From Chondrilla cf. caribensis (Eukaryota; Porifera; Demospongiae; Chondrillida; Chondrillidae): a stretch of 64,000 bases of DNA. The stretch spans positions 4,242,900 to 4,306,899 of the forward strand of contig OZ026546.1 of the NCBI GenBank assembly GCA_964020155.1, given 5' to 3'. Numbering within the stretch: position 1 is the first letter of the stretch; every line of letters starts with the position of its first letter. The notes under the pieces were generated by a model. The model ran no database searches and had not been told where the DNA came from. It saw nothing but the letters and a program-made list of their open reading frames with translations. Both the position numbers and the translations under genes were made by a program. Shown piece by piece: positions 1-13,014 of this stretch.

Positions 1-1440
1 TAAAAATAATAATTTGGATATTTTCCAAAAGCAAGCAAGTCATCTGTCATTGTCAAACCTGGTTATGAAGAGATGGCCCATGAGATTTTTGGGGACTCTG
101 ATCTCATTATTACCCTTGAGGGAAGAATGCATTTGGGAATTCCATTGGGAACCTCAGACAACCGCAACCAATGTATCCAAGATAAGGTCCAGGAATGGTC
201 CAAGCAAGTGGAGAAGCTAGTACTATTTGCAAAATCTCAACCACACGCTGCTTTTGCTGTTTTTGTGCATGGCATCATATCGGGGTGGACCTTTTTTTGA
301 GGATGGTTCCTCTATCCAGTGACCAATTGAAACCATTGGAAGATGTGATTCGCCAACAATTCATTCCTGCAATTTCTGGAAGATACACCATTACTGATGA
401 AGAGAGAGACCTTTTGTCACTTCCAATCAGAGATGGGGGTATGGGTATACCCATTCCACACCGTTTTTTTTTTGCAGCAGTGCTCTTTATCACAAAAGAT
501 TTGTGCTCCCCTAGTAGAAGTAGTGCTTGTTCCTGACCTAGCAATGAAGTATGTCAGCAACAAGAGAGAAGTGGTCCGCCATAAGGTTAATGAGAAAAAC
601 ATCAAGGTAAAGACCATAGTAGAACACCTTTCACCAAGGCTCCAATGACAAGTGGCTATCGTCAGCCAAGAGGGAGCTTCCTCGTGGCTCTCATCCATCC
701 CTCTGAAGACATACGATTTTGTCCTTCACAAGGGAGCCTTCTTAGACGCAATCGCTCTGAGATATGGATGGTCCCCCAAGGATATGCCAACCAAGTGTGA
801 GTGTGGAAGACCTTTCAGTGTCGATCACTCTCTAAGCTGTCTCAAGGGAGGATTCCCTACCTTAAGGCGCAATGTGATCCGTGATCTCATTGCATCTCTA
901 CTTAATGATGTTTGTCATGATGTGCGGGTTGAACCTCACCTTCAACCACTATCTGGAGAATCTATGAGATATAGAACAGCCAAAACTGACACAGAAGCTA
1001 CATCAGATATTAGTGCTTGCGGTTTTGGGGATCACGCTTTGAGAAAATCTTCATGGATGTGCATATCTTCAACCCAAATGCTGAATCATATCGAAATTGC
1101 ACCCCTGAGACCTGCTTCAGATGACATGAGCAGGAGAAAAGGCGTCAGTATGACCAACGCGTTAGGGAGATCAAACATGCCTCCTTCTCCCCACTCGTCT
1201 TCTCAACGTCAGGAGGGATGGGCAAGTCAACATCAATCGTTTACAAGAGACTTGCTCACCTGATCTCATCGAAGAGAGATGAGTCCTATAACAATGTCAT
1301 CCGATGGCTCCGCTGCTGCCCACTTGTCAGATCACAAATTATGTGTTTGAGAGGATGCAGATCTCTCCGCTCTCACAACGATACTGACTGCCCTACATCA
1401 ATCGCACAATGTGTGATGGAGGGATGTATCCCTCAAAATT
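1..1440 (+). pseudogene. Retroelement fragment: RT 3' part plus C-terminal nuclease-like region, frameshifted
   Basis: This is the 3' portion of an RT-encoding retroelement cut by the window edge. Three frames must be joined: 73-300 (motif QPHAAFAVFVHG, typical of the segment after the RT palm), 301-500 (LLSLPIRDGGMGIP) and 652-1260. The last holds a cysteine/histidine cluster (CECGRPFSVDHSLSC), then a segment ending near 1370 (WLRC.). The same protein order occurs on the minus strand at 2090-4900, so the two are relatives. Frameshifts near 300 and 500 and internal stops make it a dead copy. The family assignment rests on remembered protein patterns shared by sponge and cnidarian repeats, not on a search. 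Confidence 0.75.
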
Positions 1441-1496
1441 AACTGATCCAACACGCAGGTGCATGGGATATACGTATCAATATTTGTACATTGTGA

Positions 1497-2045
1497 TAAT
1501 ATTAATATTGTTATTATTATTATTATATTTATTTAATTAAAAATATGGGTATATAACGTCTAATTATTATCATTATTACTACTACCTCATATTATTATTA
1601 TTAGTCTATAATAATATAATAAGTTATCATATATTAACAATAATAATAACAATAACAATAATAATAATAATAATAATAGATAATAAAGTTATTTGGGCAA
1701 TAATAATGATAAAACAACATATAATATTAAACCAACATACAATATTAAATTAAATTGCCCTCGCTTACTGCGAGATCAATGGCACTACACTTAGCTGGTT
1801 GTCCAGCGGTGGATCTAGCCCCCCTGATAGCAGTGATGGCGGATCTGAGTAAGGAGAATCCTAGGCGGCAACGTAGCCAAGCCATTGTTAGACCGTATAT
1901 ATACAATAAAAATAATATAATATAATAATAATAATAATAATTACACATATATACCCATATTTACAATTAAATATTATACTTTAACATTATTATATAATAA
2001 TAATGGTAACAATAATAATAATAATTAAAAATAACAATAGCAATA
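1497..2045. repeat. TAA/ATT-rich low-complexity tracts between retroelement fragments
   Basis: Runs of ATT or TAA triplets lie at about 1507-1530, 1640-1685, 1920-1945 and 1990-2040. They directly border the 3' ends of three retroelement pieces. Some endonuclease-type non-LTR elements, Dong for example, are known to target TAA repeats, so this may be target sequence and not chance. Confidence 0.7.
1745..1895 (-). pseudogene. 3' end fragment of the same retroelement family
   Basis: The minus strand encodes the peptide AWLRCRLGFSLLRSAI followed by IRGARS and a short tail to a stop. The C-terminus of the plus-strand copy near 1300-1370 has the same WLRC...LRS arrangement. Only about 50 codons remain, bounded on both sides by TAA-type repeats, which suggests a severely 5'-truncated insertion. 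Confidence 0.6.
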
Positions 2046-2089
2046 ATACTCTACCTAATTAATGAGCCTACATTCACTGTTTGCATGCT

Positions 2090-4900
2090 CAATGTCTCTT
2101 TCAACTATGGCTCTGGCAACTCGATGATATGACAATCGTGCACCACGAATGCAAAGGATTGAAGATCTAATCAAGGAAAATCAAGCATCTAATCCACCTC
2201 ATTGATTGACTATAATTCTCTGATCTCCTCTTAGAAATTTCTGATACTAGTTTTCCATAGATCACTTGGGCTGCAGGTCCCATTCCATCGGTTGTGGACA
2301 AGACGATTGGGCAAAACGAACCATGTTCAACTTGTAATATTCTATCCTCATAAGCTCGCCTTTTCTCTTGCTCATGTCTTCTGTATATAGCAGGCTTCCA
2401 ATGACTGGTTCTGTTGCTTTGAGCATATGGGTTAAATACCCTTATATCAGAGAATGCACAAGAGGATTTGCCCCCAGTCATTAATTCTGCTGTGACGTCT
2501 CTTATGTCATTATGCTGTATATAGAGCTGGAAGTGCTCCACTAGGGCAACTTGTGGCATACTCCACACTGAAATCTTTTCCAAATACACAGTGCATTGGC
2601 AGACCTTTTGGCTTCCATCCATATCTCAAACTAATTTTAAATAGTGTCACGTGAGTCTCCCTTATGCTGAAAGAAACCATACTCCTCCATAGGCAGTGCA
2701 GAGAGACATGTTGATGCCCCTCTTTCTGAAGCCAGTTCCATGGCAAATTGCAGATTTCTGGGAAGATATGATTTGATCCTATTCGCTTCCTTCTCATTGA
2801 CTTTTTGCTTCTCCCGTTTAGATTCTCGAGATATTGCCATCATTTCTGCATTTATTGTCTTATATTCTCTTCTATCTTTCCCAAGGGGATCATTTGTTAG
2901 TGGCTGAGTCACTTTCCCTGAAGTACTGAACTGGGAAGAAGATATTTTTATTGGATCACTCAGTCCAATGCCGCCATTGCAGGGAGGAAGGGACAAGAGA
3001 TTTCGCTCTTCTGAGGAGGGTGTGGCATATTCTGTCAGAGATGGTATCAGGAGTGTACTGATGGCTTCCTCCAGTGGAAGTAGTAGATCTTCGATGCCTT
3101 GTGTAGTCCTCATAATGAAGTTCCATTCTGCAATCATCCCATACCTAAATGCAGAAAAAGCTGCATGAAGTTCGCTGTTGGCAATCTAGGCAAGTTGTTT
3201 CACATGTTTTGTCCAAGCATCAACTTTGTTTGTTTTAAACGCTTCTGTGAATGTTCTATCTCCTAGGGCAGCTCCTCGATGTCTGTGGCCTTTAGTTGTT
3301 ACTTCATAGGGTTCTTTGACAATCAGACATGTTTTTGGGGCATTAGGGAAATGACAAAATCCTCTTCCTTTTTTCTATTAGTCTCTCCAACCAGCTTCTA
3401 AGAATCTCAAGTTTGCCGCCTGCAGATGCATCATCTACAAACCATACTTGAGAAATGGATGACATTTCAAGGTATCAATAAGGGGTGTTGTAGCAAGGCA
3501 TACAGGGCCAAAGCCATTGGACCACCTTGAGTGATGCCTTCCTTTGGCATAATTCTCTCCCCTCCTACAAATAGTGGGGTTTCTTCTCTGTAGCAATTCA
3601 CTAGGGCTGTGGCAATGGCTGGGCATATATTCTGTATGTCCAATAAGGCAGTTCATCTATTCAATGAGTTAAATGCACTACTAGCATCCACCATTAAAAT
3701 GGCTTCTGTCTTTTCATAATCAAGAACCATATTCATTGTATGTATGCCCGCTTCGCAACCTGCCTTTTGACCTGCACAGGGCTGTTTGTTTGATGTTGCT
3801 TCTTGTATGAGATCTTTGGTTGTTGCTAAAATAGCTTTGCCAATTATACATCCACTGTAGATGTCTTGCCGATCCCAATTAGTCTTACGCCAGGATTTTT
3901 ATTGAAGGCAATCAGCTGACAGGCTAATAGGGCACCTAAGCTCTTGGGATCTAACTCTTCTGTACCCATTCTCTTGGTGACGCTAGCAACAGCAGAGCAC
4001 AATTCAGATGATGCACTTTTAAAGGATGTGCACATCCTCTTCCATACATTTGCGTCCAATCCAGATGATCCAGCCACTCCACTTGTTCTCATGGTAATCT
4101 GATGGATTAAGCTGCCATTTATTCTTTCAAGTAGAATTGGATGTGGTTTGGTGGGAGGGAAGATTGGAGCAGATATACACAATGTATATCTGCTTGATTA
4201 CCACAAGGATGCTTTTCTTCTAATGTTTGCTTTACTGATCTGCCATCGGGTAACACAAGGATTAAGGGTAGGCTACCCCCTTCGCTCTGGCTATTAAGCA
4301 GCTGCAAAGCGGCTTTCACTTTTCCATGCATCATCAATTTTGCAAATGTCCTTGACAGTTTCCTGTCATTAAAGATATAACAGAATCCAATTGACTTTGG
4401 ATAGTGCGACATTCATCGAGCAGGCTTGAGATATTACCTTCTTTCCATAAAATTAGCCTTCTCTCCAGATGTTTCACATGGTCCCTGCATCTTGACTTCT
4501 TATGGGGTTTCTGTAAGAGTAGCAGAAATAGAATCATAGCAGCACTCAGCGCAATTGATTCCATGGCTGATCCTTCATTGTGTGCACTGAATAATCTCGC
4601 CATTTCTTCCACGAATTGTTTACCGGAGGTGGACTCTCTTCAAATGGTGGTAGCTCTAGATTACGGCCTTCTTCATTCAATGTTGGTGTCTACTTTGGAA
4701 CCTCGGTCAAGTGACTTAGATCAGAACAATGATTGTTGTCTTCAATACTCATATCGTGCTCATTATCAATAACATTTTGATTATGACAGCGGAAACTCTC
4801 AAGGGGTAACAATTCGTACCCTTTGATCCATTCCTTACATATTGACATTGCTTGCATCTGCCCCTATTGCCCATACACGGGCAGCAAGTTGACATCACTG
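2090..4900 (-). pseudogene. RT retroelement with C-terminal nuclease-like domain, multiple frameshifts
   Basis: Read on the minus strand, pieces run in the order expected of one element. 4334-4612 holds an N-terminal helical segment (HLERRLILWKEGN). 3844-4182 holds the RT fingers region (GSSGLDANVWKR, then NPGVRLIGIGKT). About 3480-3560 encodes GGPMALALYAL. The catalytic box WFVDDASAGGK lies near 3400-3450, with VDD in place of the commoner YADD. 2637-3137 holds the thumb region and 2167-2520 a C-terminal domain with SDIRVFNP, a possible PD-(D/E)XK-like nuclease strand. At least four frame changes and internal stops interrupt it, so it cannot make a full protein. Family membership comes from recognised motifs. 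Confidence 0.8.
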
Positions 4901-5158
4901 CTCTAATAGAAGATCAAGTGAAAATCAATTACTGAGTCTCATTTGTTGATTGTCGCTCAATCAATATTGTCTACTTCTGTCTCAAATGAGGTCTGCCATT
5001 TTTTCAGTGGAATATGTCCCTTGACATAGTAATAATAACTGTTATAATAGACTGTGTATAGAACACAGACATTTGAGCTAGCTCCCAGCTGCAGTACATG
5101 TGCTTGAGCAATTCCTGATTCTAAAATGAAAATATAATATTATTATATAATATATTAT

Positions 5159-5256
5159 TATAGCATCCGTTACCATAGAAACAGTACTATTATACAGCAA
5201 TTTTATAATGTGTAAAGCACTAGCAACAGTATAAAGTGTTAGCAACGGATGCTATA
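5159..5256. mobile_element. Short MITE with terminal inverted repeats
   Basis: The left end reads tatagcatccgtt and the right end aacggatgctata, a perfect 13-bp inverted repeat enclosing about 70 bp with no coding capacity. A near-identical copy is at 26029-26126, also followed at once by the second inverted-repeat unit. Recurrence with matching ends at two unrelated loci supports a non-autonomous DNA transposon. Confidence 0.75.
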
Positions 5257-5257
5257 A

Positions 5258-5328
5258 TGGTTAAGACATGGACACTCGGGCATTATGACATATAAAATAC
5301 ACTCGCCCTTGTGCCCATGTCTTAACCA
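5258..5328. mobile_element. Second inverted-repeat element adjoining the MITE
   Basis: It begins tggttaagacatgg at 5258 and ends ccatgtcttaacca at 5328, perfect 14-bp inverted ends around a 43-bp centre. The relative at 26126-26235 has a longer centre with a hairpin. The two elements seem to travel together, so they may be one composite unit. Confidence 0.65.
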
Positions 5329-7755
5329 CTAAATAATACATTATGGGGAAAACTTTTCAAATTCACCCAGGGTGCCACAAAAAATAGCAGAAACTCAAAC
5401 AATAAATCAAACTAAAGGGGAGAATGTGCTCTAACCTTCTCTTGATATACCTAGTCTGTCAAAACACGTAGAGTCCGTGAATCAAGCATTTCCTGAGAAT
5501 GAATAATCAAATTCTCCACAAATCAGATATGGATTGGCATCTGCAGTGGGAATATGATATAACATGAAGTTCTCCCGCTACGGAGATATTTGAAACAATG
5601 ACAAAAGGTATTATATAGCCATTAGAAGATTTAAGAAAAAGTACAAATAGACCTCGAGAACCATGTTCTTCTGCACATGTGCAAAACTAAGTTTCCAAAC
5701 TCGAGACTGTGAAATGTCTGTGTCATACCTTCTTAACTATTAAGTCAAGTTTACAATAATTACTCTACATTGAGCACACATGGGGGGTGAACTGTGCATG
5801 GTCAACAAGCATAAACTCATTTTAAAAACATATTAACCGCAATTCAGGTATACAGGGTACTATCCAAGGCTAGCCAATTAATATTATCCTGAGATGCAGC
5901 CAAGATCACATCCTTGAAATCATAATATATGATAGCAAGATGTACTTAAGCGATCAATTAAAAGTATATATACTCAGCCATGGTTACTAGTAGTGTCATG
6001 CACATACATGTGGCTAATTGCATGGCCATGAACACACAATGAATGTGATCAAATACAATTTGCAGCTTTGAAGGTATTGGTTTGGTCTACCTCAGTAGCA
6101 AACAATCCAGATTAATATGGTCTGATAATAACAACTATTAGTATTATAAACAATAAAATTGCATATTACATATTAATTATGCATGTTTTATATTATATGC
6201 TATTATTTTGCAAAAATTGCCAAAAAATATATGTACCTGGTATGACAACCTACTCAAAGGATTCTCCTCAATGTTAACACCACTAGTCTAAAATTTGCAA
6301 GTACAATTGACATATAGGCATACAGGCCTCATGCTTCATATTTTGGTGCATTATTATGACTATGCGGTTAGTTACAAGGAATAAAGTCATGATACATACA
6401 CATCAACTTACCTTTCTACCTTCTTGCTATGGTTGCTGACACAGTGTGGAAAGCAGTCAACTTGCTTGTACTACTCTATAATAACTGTCCTATTAACATG
6501 TAATGTGTACATTATATTTACCTTTGAATTCACCTGACTATAAAGACCCCAATTGGTGCTTGTGCCCATTGGTATTTAAATGCAGAACTATGAATAGGCT
6601 ACCACACATAAATACTCAAACTGTGAAGAGTTGTATTATGTATATCTACGAGACAAATTAACCATAATATTATTCAGCCTTTCTATGCAAAGTAGGAAGG
6701 GAAATCCCATCTTAATTTTGACCCTCATTTTTTTCAGGGTCCATGCTTTGATGAACCATCTTAAATCCTTAACATTTCATGGGACTACTTTGTACTAAGG
6801 ACACTCAGGAGTAACACACATTCATGTCCTCATTGTGCTAGATTAAAAGGTTCAGTGGATAAAGCAGTGGTGGATTAACGAGGATTCCCTGTATACACAA
6901 AATACTATCTTATGCCATCAAATAGCTGTCTTCGTGCAATAATTAGATTTGTACATTACAGGAGCTTAATAGTGAACAATGTGCCTTGACTCCTGACGAT
7001 GGTACGTGCATAAATTTTACTGTGTTGATTTAATATCTTCTCCAGACATAGTCCTGACTTATAAAAATGAATTGCCTATTTGTCATATTAATCATATTAT
7101 AGCCGCTTCTCTCTATTGTGTGCTAGCTATGACAATTGCAGGTGATTAAACAGAATGTCCTGTGGGGTGGGATTTGATAGTCTCTTATGAAAATAGAGAC
7201 TTATAATTACTCACCGATATTACAGCTATCGACTTGTAAGAGAGACTATACTTGATTCTATGTCATTAATATCAAAGAACTGTGGAAAAATTATAGCAAG
7301 TGCTCATTCCATATGTAAATTAGTTACTGTTTGCTAGGCTGTTAATTACTAGCCATGTGGACTGACTGGTTAAACTAAGGGCCTACACAGGTAGCCATAT
7401 TATGTGTTATGCTTATGTGTGTGTGGTGTTGTATGCTCTTGTGAAGATTGTTGTATATTGAGATGAGATTTTTATCAACTACAAATATACATCGTGTCTG
7501 CATGATATACAGTTACATTTAATATTATATTTACTGTACATCCATAATTATTATCGTAAAATTATGCACATAATAATAATGTTATTATGAAATAAAATCT
7601 TATAATAATTTAATTTCATTAATTTTTGTTACTACAAAACTAAAATTAATAACTACAAATGTATGTACATACGTATGGTTATAAAATGTCACTACAGTAT
7701 TTTAAACTGACATGCATTTGTTTCTGCTCGTTGCTTACATATACTGAAGATGTCT

Positions 7756-10700
7756 TTATTTGGTAACTGTTCCATGTACACCTGTGAATAGACAACATTG
7801 GTTACTAAAATAATCACAATACACAAATAGTTATAAATAATACTGAAAATGACAATGGAAAGTTTATACTTATTCAAAAAAGAATAATAATATTCTGAAA
7901 AGAATCACAATACACAAAATTAAGTCATAAATAGTACTGGAATGTTTACGTATTCAAAGAAGCATAATAAAGAGTGTGTGTGTGTGGAATTTTGCATGGA
8001 TTTCTGAATACAGATATACATGAATTCAACACCCACCTGAGTTTATCTGGAGAGGAGTGTAAGAGGGATTCTCCTGCATGTCTAAATTGACTGTATCTTG
8101 TGACAGCAAGGGTAGAGGTAGGAGCTCTGAAATCAGTGATGAAGACTAGAGGAAATCACTATGCAATGTCATACAGTTTTGTTTGGTCTGTACTGTAATG
8201 GACATCGTGCAGGATGTACTAGAGTATATACATGTACAGTAACTATAGTGTTGGTCTGTTGATATGTAACACTTGACTTCACATGAATGTAATAAACACA
8301 CACATATACATTATTATTATTCCTACATACCTGCCATGTCTGCCCCACCCATCCTAATGGGCACTGTACCATAGGAAGGATTCTCCTCCATGACAACATC
8401 AGTAACATCTATTGATGTGTGACTGACACCATTAGTCTCCTGCACCTCCTGTAGGTGTGTGTGGAGTGGGATTTGAAGGTTGCCTAGTGTACATTGTACT
8501 TATATATACTAGAGTTTCAGTGACATACATTCACAGATAAGTGACTCACTCTTTCTGATATATCTTCATGATCATTTTGCAGTGCTGCAGACTTTCGGAC
8601 CAAATCTCTTGTTTTGGACATTCGACAACTTTTATTAATCGAAACATAAAAATAAATATCACATTTAGGAAAACATATCATATAATATCCAAATAAAATT
8701 ATTAAACGTAGAGCGTGCTTTTATAAACGCGTAGCTTATGTGTACGGAATCTTCGCCTCGCGTGTTTGGAGGTGTCGGGGATTCGACTATAAAAGGGGGG
8801 TGGTTACACACCGTGAAAACATTATTGAGCGCGAGTTTCAAACGGACGCAAAGAAGCTCTCTTCTAAAAAGGCTTCTTTTCGTCCTAACGATAGCTGTTA
8901 ACAAGCATTAACAATGATAAAAAGAACAACGCACGTTTATACACTAAACAATTGATTTTGATCTTTGTTGTTCGCTTTTCCAAGCAGAAATTTTACTTTT
9001 CGAAGAAATTGACGTATTGCATGCCTCGAACGGCTTACCATCCGCTAGCTGGCTGGAATAGCTGTAGAAGAAGAGAATTCCTTCGCTACACGGCACGAAG
9101 AAAGACGGTGGAGTGTCACTGTGTGTTATCACGGCTTCAGCTACTCAAGTTGTGTGGTGTCTGCTGAATCGTTCGAAAATGAATTTTTTCTCGAATAAAT
9201 CTGATCTAAGCTGACGCCCAACGATTTTAAACCTTCCTTTTTCCCGAACAGAACCACCAAAGCTTCTCCGTGCCTCCTTTAGAGCAATTTTCTTCCCGTG
9301 TATACTTCCTCGTAAGGGTAACACGTAATGCCACATTTTGATATCGATTTTTTACGGAAATACCGTGTTATTATTACTATTGTGTGTTCATACAATTTCT
9401 ATTACACTTTGGAGAATTTGTATTGTGTAGACCACGAGTTAATGTATATTGTTTCTTCTCGAGGGAGAAGCATTAGGCGGCCATTTTGTTCCGTAAACTC
9501 CGTAAACGTGTGACCACCCCCCCTTTTACACGCGCGCTCTACGTTTTAAACTGTGTGTGTATTTCATCTTATGGTCTACCACCTCTACAGTGCGACCACT
9601 TGCCTCACTTTGCATATATAGCATGGTAATGTCTTGAGAATTCACACATGAATGTACACCACAAAATTATATGTACAGAGTACACACATTATCCAAAATA
9701 AATGCATACTGTACATATGCACCCTGACTCTACACACATACTTCATAGCCTTTGCATATTGTAATGTCGAAGCTGAGATAGTAAATTAATGCAGAATACA
9801 TTGTGTGTGGATACAAATAATGAACGCCGACACTGTATAATGCACAAATAAATACTTCATAATGTGTTTGCATATATATGTATGTACACATGTATATATA
9901 TATATATATTTTTTTTAAAGAAAAAAAAAGAAATTATACAGCACTAACAGAGCAACCTAAGATTGAAACAGCATTGAAGCTTTGAATACACATACTAATG
10001 CGTTGACAAATTTTAAGGTAAGACAGTGGATCATGAGAAATCTGTCGGATTCTTTTGATTAGATCTCTGATGAAATCTAAGGCATCTCGACCGAAAGCAC
10101 CAGTTGTCTCGAAGGAAATGGGCTGAAAATGGTGGCAAGTGGCCATCTCCTGATAGGTTTCTCTCTTCTTGATGGCCGCAGCATCTGCCAGTTTCCCCGC
10201 TTGAGTGGAAGATAATGTGAGGTTGGAAGGGGCAAAAGAGTCCCAACAGGTGACATCCCACACAAGAGCACGTCCCCTGGACCAGGGGGTGATGGTGAGG
10301 CCATCTGGTCTTTTACCATCTGTCCTAGATAAACCTCGAGGCTCCAGAGTTGAGGGGATGTTGGCTGACACAAGAGCCTTATGGATGATAGAGTTGAGGG
10401 CTGTGTGGCGAGGCAGTCTCCCCTTGCTGCTCCTACACCTAAGAGCATGTACCCCAGATGCATCGATATGGGATCCACAAAGTGGACAAAGGTGAGGGGT
10501 ACAGAGAGGGCTACCAAGTCGAAGCCCAACAGCAATTCGTAGGCTGTCATCACACAGTCTCAAACCCAGGGCCGAAGTAGGGGGGGCAGAAAGCCATGCA
10601 TCTGCTTCCTTCTGTTGGGCTGCGAGGAGGCGTATTCTATCTCTTGGATTGGACACCGAGAGAAGGGATGATACACACTCTTTTATAAGGGGTGTGTCCC

Positions 10701-12979
10701 AGTTCTTCTGATGGCAGGCACTAGCATTGGTAGGGATGTTCAGAGGGTTTTGAGATAGTGATTTCCACGCTTGGAGAGCTTCTTCTTGGTAGGGGTTATC
10801 CACAGTGTGTAAGTCAACAGGAAGGATGGCCAGGGACATAGAAGAGCAGCCTGCAGCAGAAGCCAAAAAGGCAGATGGTGCCAGCAAAACTGCACTTCTG
10901 ATTCCAATCCCACCAGCAGTGATTGGCAAGGAGGCCTGCTTCCAGCTGGTGTTGGAGAGGGCGACATTGCAGATGGACTCAAGCAGGTTCCTTTGCAGCT
11001 CATCAAATTCGGACAGTAGAGATGAAAGGAAGCAGGGAGCTGTTCACAGAGTGTACATGAGTTTGGGGAGCGAGAAGGCATTTCTCAGTAGGCACAAAGC
11101 ATCGTGTGCCTGCAACAACTTCAACCTCTCCCCCATGACAGTAAGGTCGGAGATTTTCTTCCTCAGCACTTTAGTAATGGATGCCAGTTCCCCAATAGGA
11201 GACCCTAACGGAGTGGCTTCCTCTGGTGGTGTAAATTGGATGGATGAGTATTCAGATAGGAATTCATCTTGAGCATGGGGGTCATTGCAGATACATTCCG
11301 ATTTATGGTGGTTGAGAATCAGGCCGATGTGTCTACCTTGCTCTTCGAGATGGAGTAAATCGGAATGGGTGTCTTCTATTGAACCTCCAAGGTTTCCGTC
11401 ATCCAGATAAAATACTGAGAATTCAGATTGTAAAGATGTGATCAGGTCATGGATAGTGAGGCAGAATAAGAGTGGACCCAAAGGGTCTCCTTGCTGCACT
11501 CCCTCACAGGAGTCAATGATATGACTACCATGTAATAGCAGGTATGGTTGACAATAGGAGGTGAATGCAAGTGGAAATATAGATGGAGCCTTCTCCAGGG
11601 CATGAGATAGCATTATATCTCGGCGAATGCTATTAAATGTGTTCTGAAAGTCAAGCTTGAGCATGAGCTTGCCCTCCCCCAGCCTATGTATGTAGGATCT
11701 GGCAGAATGGACAGTGGCTTCTGCCCCCAATGGTGTACCGAAGCCCAACTGAACTGGGAAAAGAAAGGAGCCCATATCATCCTTCACTTCAGCACAGACA
11801 CACTTGGCAGCAAGACGGCGTAAGGTACAGCCAATTGCAATGGGGCGGATGCCTCCGTCTGTCTTGTTCAGGCCAATAAGGTTTGCCCCAAAGAAGTACG
11901 GACGGGCTGGGATAGGTACATTACCAGCAATGACCATGTTGATGAATTTAGTTAAGGAGGTCACCAGAGAGGAAGAGTCAAGTCCCAGGGAGGGTGAAAT
12001 GAGATCTTTCAGATGTTGAGGTGATAATCCATCCTGGCCTCCAGCAGAGCCAGAGGGGAAGGAGTATATTGCTTTTGAAATTGAGTTGAAAGAGATCTCA
12101 AGGCGGGAGTCGGGGGTCTGGAATGTGGGAAAGGAGCAATCTGGGTGTGACGGAGGGTGCTTCTCCTTTAATAGATTGAAGGATCTTTCGTCAGGGATAC
12201 AGAAAGTATCCCTGGAGCTAGCAATTCTCACGGCCCCGCGGAAGTCCCCGTCCTCTAATTTGGCCGACACTCTAGCTGCAAGGATGTCAGGACGATATCT
12301 TTATCCTTAGATGGAATGACGGGAGAAACAACATCAGCGTCGGTCTTGACCACGATTGCTTGGTTGATAAAACTTGCTAAGCTTCTTTGATGACCTCCCC
12401 TCACTGGAGCTTGCAAACATCTTCTTGTAAAGAGAAATAGGCGTTCCCAGGCGTTGAGACTGTTATTTTCGACGATGTTGTCCAGGATGGACGACAACTT
12501 CCTTGCTGTTTGATGTCTAGCTGCGCGAGGGATTCTCTTCGCAATTTTACCTTCACAACGGCCGGGATTGATGACAGATGGGATCGGAGATACTGAGTTG
12601 ACCGAGATGGGCGATGCCTGGGTTTGCCGTGGCGGATTTTGATCCGTGTTGAATGAGTTGGCTGATGGAGCAGGAGGATTTTCCGAACCAGGACAACGAT
12701 TTTTAACGGACCTATAAATTCTGACCTTCCCGTCTGACCGTAGAGGCATATCCCTGCCACATACGGAGCACAAGGCTTTGATAGCAGAAGACGCGATCCT
12801 GGGCATGCCACAGGGACGAAACTTCAGGAATTGGCAGCAAAAGGAAGGACGAGTGCTGATTCCGCGAGTACTGGCAACCATCAATAGGACGATTGACAGG
12901 TAGATATCCGTGAAATAAATCTTCAAAATCTTCAAATTAGTCAAATTTTATAACCTTCTAGCAATCTGTCGGCCATTTT

Positions 12980-13014
<35 letters not shown>

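Larger units (their letters stand above)
4900..6845. other. Intergenic stretch, no gene recognised
   Basis: Apart from the MITE pair at 5159-5328, I see no long open frame, no splice-linked exon set and no RNA gene here. Base composition is AT-rich with short inverted segments. A short unannotated non-coding RNA or small exons could be missed by eye. Confidence 0.5.

Noticed and set aside
8665..9513. Several 60-80 codon frames within 8704-9546 as possible small genes
   Set aside because: They lie on both strands and are confined to an insertion absent from copy B. Nothing resembles a known protein.
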